5,845 bases of DNA, from NCBI GenBank assembly GCA_903873045.1, contig CAIQND010000239.1, positions 1 through 5,845 on the forward strand, read 5' to 3'. Source of the DNA: an uncultured Methylococcaceae bacterium. Its GTDB lineage: Bacteria; Pseudomonadota; Gammaproteobacteria; Methylococcales; Methylomonadaceae. This document shows positions 5,540 through 5,845 of the stretch, in pieces (within the stretch, counting starts at the first letter, position 1; every line of letters starts with the position of its first letter). The notes under the pieces are model-generated. The model was not told the origin of the DNA and did not search any database. It saw only the letters and a program-made list of their open reading frames with translations. The position numbers and the translations under genes were made by a program.

Positions 5540-5690
5540 GTATAGAGACCTTCGTTGATTAAGCGACATTATTTTCTGTAGGGCGTGCCGTGCATACTTA
5601 ATTCAGGACTTTATAACGAGGGTTGTGAGGGAGGATTTATCAGTCCTTATGTTGGGTTACCAAGCTCAAGTAAAGCGCTTTTCCTTAGAG
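5540..5690. other. Short gene-free tail before the right inverted repeat
   Basis: I see no intact gene. TGTAGGGCGTGCCGTGCAT (from 5578) resembles the left half of a GTAGGGTGCGC-type repeat, and GTTGGGTTACC (from 5651) resembles another dispersed repeat. Open frames from 5585 and 5625 begin here and run into the right inverted repeat; they are hydrophobic and unrecognised, and I do not call them genes. Confidence 0.5.
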
Positions 5691-5828
5691 CCGACATTCC
5701 GCATCCCCTATTTACAATATTGTATTATTTTTATTGCTATATTTTTCAACAAGTTAATTTTTTTCTCTATTTTATGCTTACTGCTGTGTTTTCATATTTC
5801 AGCTTAATATTGACTGAGAATAGATGAT
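5691..5828 (-). repeat. Right arm of long terminal inverted repeat
   Basis: The reverse complement of this segment matches 1-138 at 135 of 138 positions without gaps. The inner edge is at 5691 (CCGACATTCC). The outer edge is at least 5828; the 17 bases beyond it have no visible partner because the left copy reaches the window edge. The palindrome ACAATATTGT recurs at 5714-5723. Confidence 0.95.
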
Positions 5829-5845
5829 AAAACATGGATTGTTAG

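Noticed and set aside
5585..5827. Overlapping hydrophobic open frames entering the right inverted repeat (5585-5827 and 5625-5807)
   Set aside because: Starts lie in repeat-like sequence, ribosome-site spacing is poor, and neither product is recognised. The frame in the repeat is reported only as an observation.
1..5845. CRISPR array, tRNA, rRNA, transposase or integrase
   Set aside because: No regularly spaced direct repeats, no cloverleaf or rRNA-like segments, and no open frame with DDE, HUH or recombinase motifs were seen on either strand.

Overview
The window carries four intact protein genes, all on the + strand, for making and exporting an extracellular polysaccharide. In order they are a short Wza-type export protein (477-1097), an outer-membrane beta-barrel protein (1114-2352), an initiating polyprenyl-phosphate sugar-1-phosphate transferase with a GGDEF-like N-terminal domain (3467-4603), and a left-handed beta-helix acetyltransferase for an amino sugar (5063-5539). 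The proteins are Gram-negative in type. Together with the AT-rich DNA and the many intergenic palindromes of types common in gammaproteobacteria, they suggest a gammaproteobacterium, perhaps a methanotroph of the Methylococcales or a relative. That placement is inference from style; no taxonomic marker is present.

Layout: 1-138 is the left arm of a long inverted repeat. 139-476 has no gene but holds a small hairpin repeat, a possible decayed reading frame on the minus strand and weak promoter candidates. 477-2352 is a tight two-gene unit for outer-membrane export. 2353-3466 is a gene-free stretch of about 1.1 kb packed with palindromes, including a 113-bp element that looks like a miniature transposable element, and it ends in a well-formed promoter candidate. 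3467-4603 is the sugar transferase. 4604-5062 holds two composite palindromic repeats and a terminator-like hairpin. 5063-5539 is the acetyltransferase. 5540-5690 has only repeat-like fragments. 5691-5828 is the right arm of the long inverted repeat.

How the genes would work together (inference from families): the transferase loads the first sugar phosphate onto undecaprenyl phosphate at the inner membrane; the acetyltransferase finishes an N-acetylated amino-sugar nucleotide for the repeat unit; the short export protein and the beta-barrel form the exit path. The flippase, polymerase, co-polymerase/kinase and all other glycosyltransferases are absent, so the set depends on genes elsewhere.

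The most striking signal is structural. The whole four-gene block lies between two inverted copies of a 138-bp sequence, identical at 135 of 138 positions. This geometry could allow the block to invert or to move as a unit, but no transposase or recombinase is visible, and the left copy runs to the window edge so its true end is unknown.
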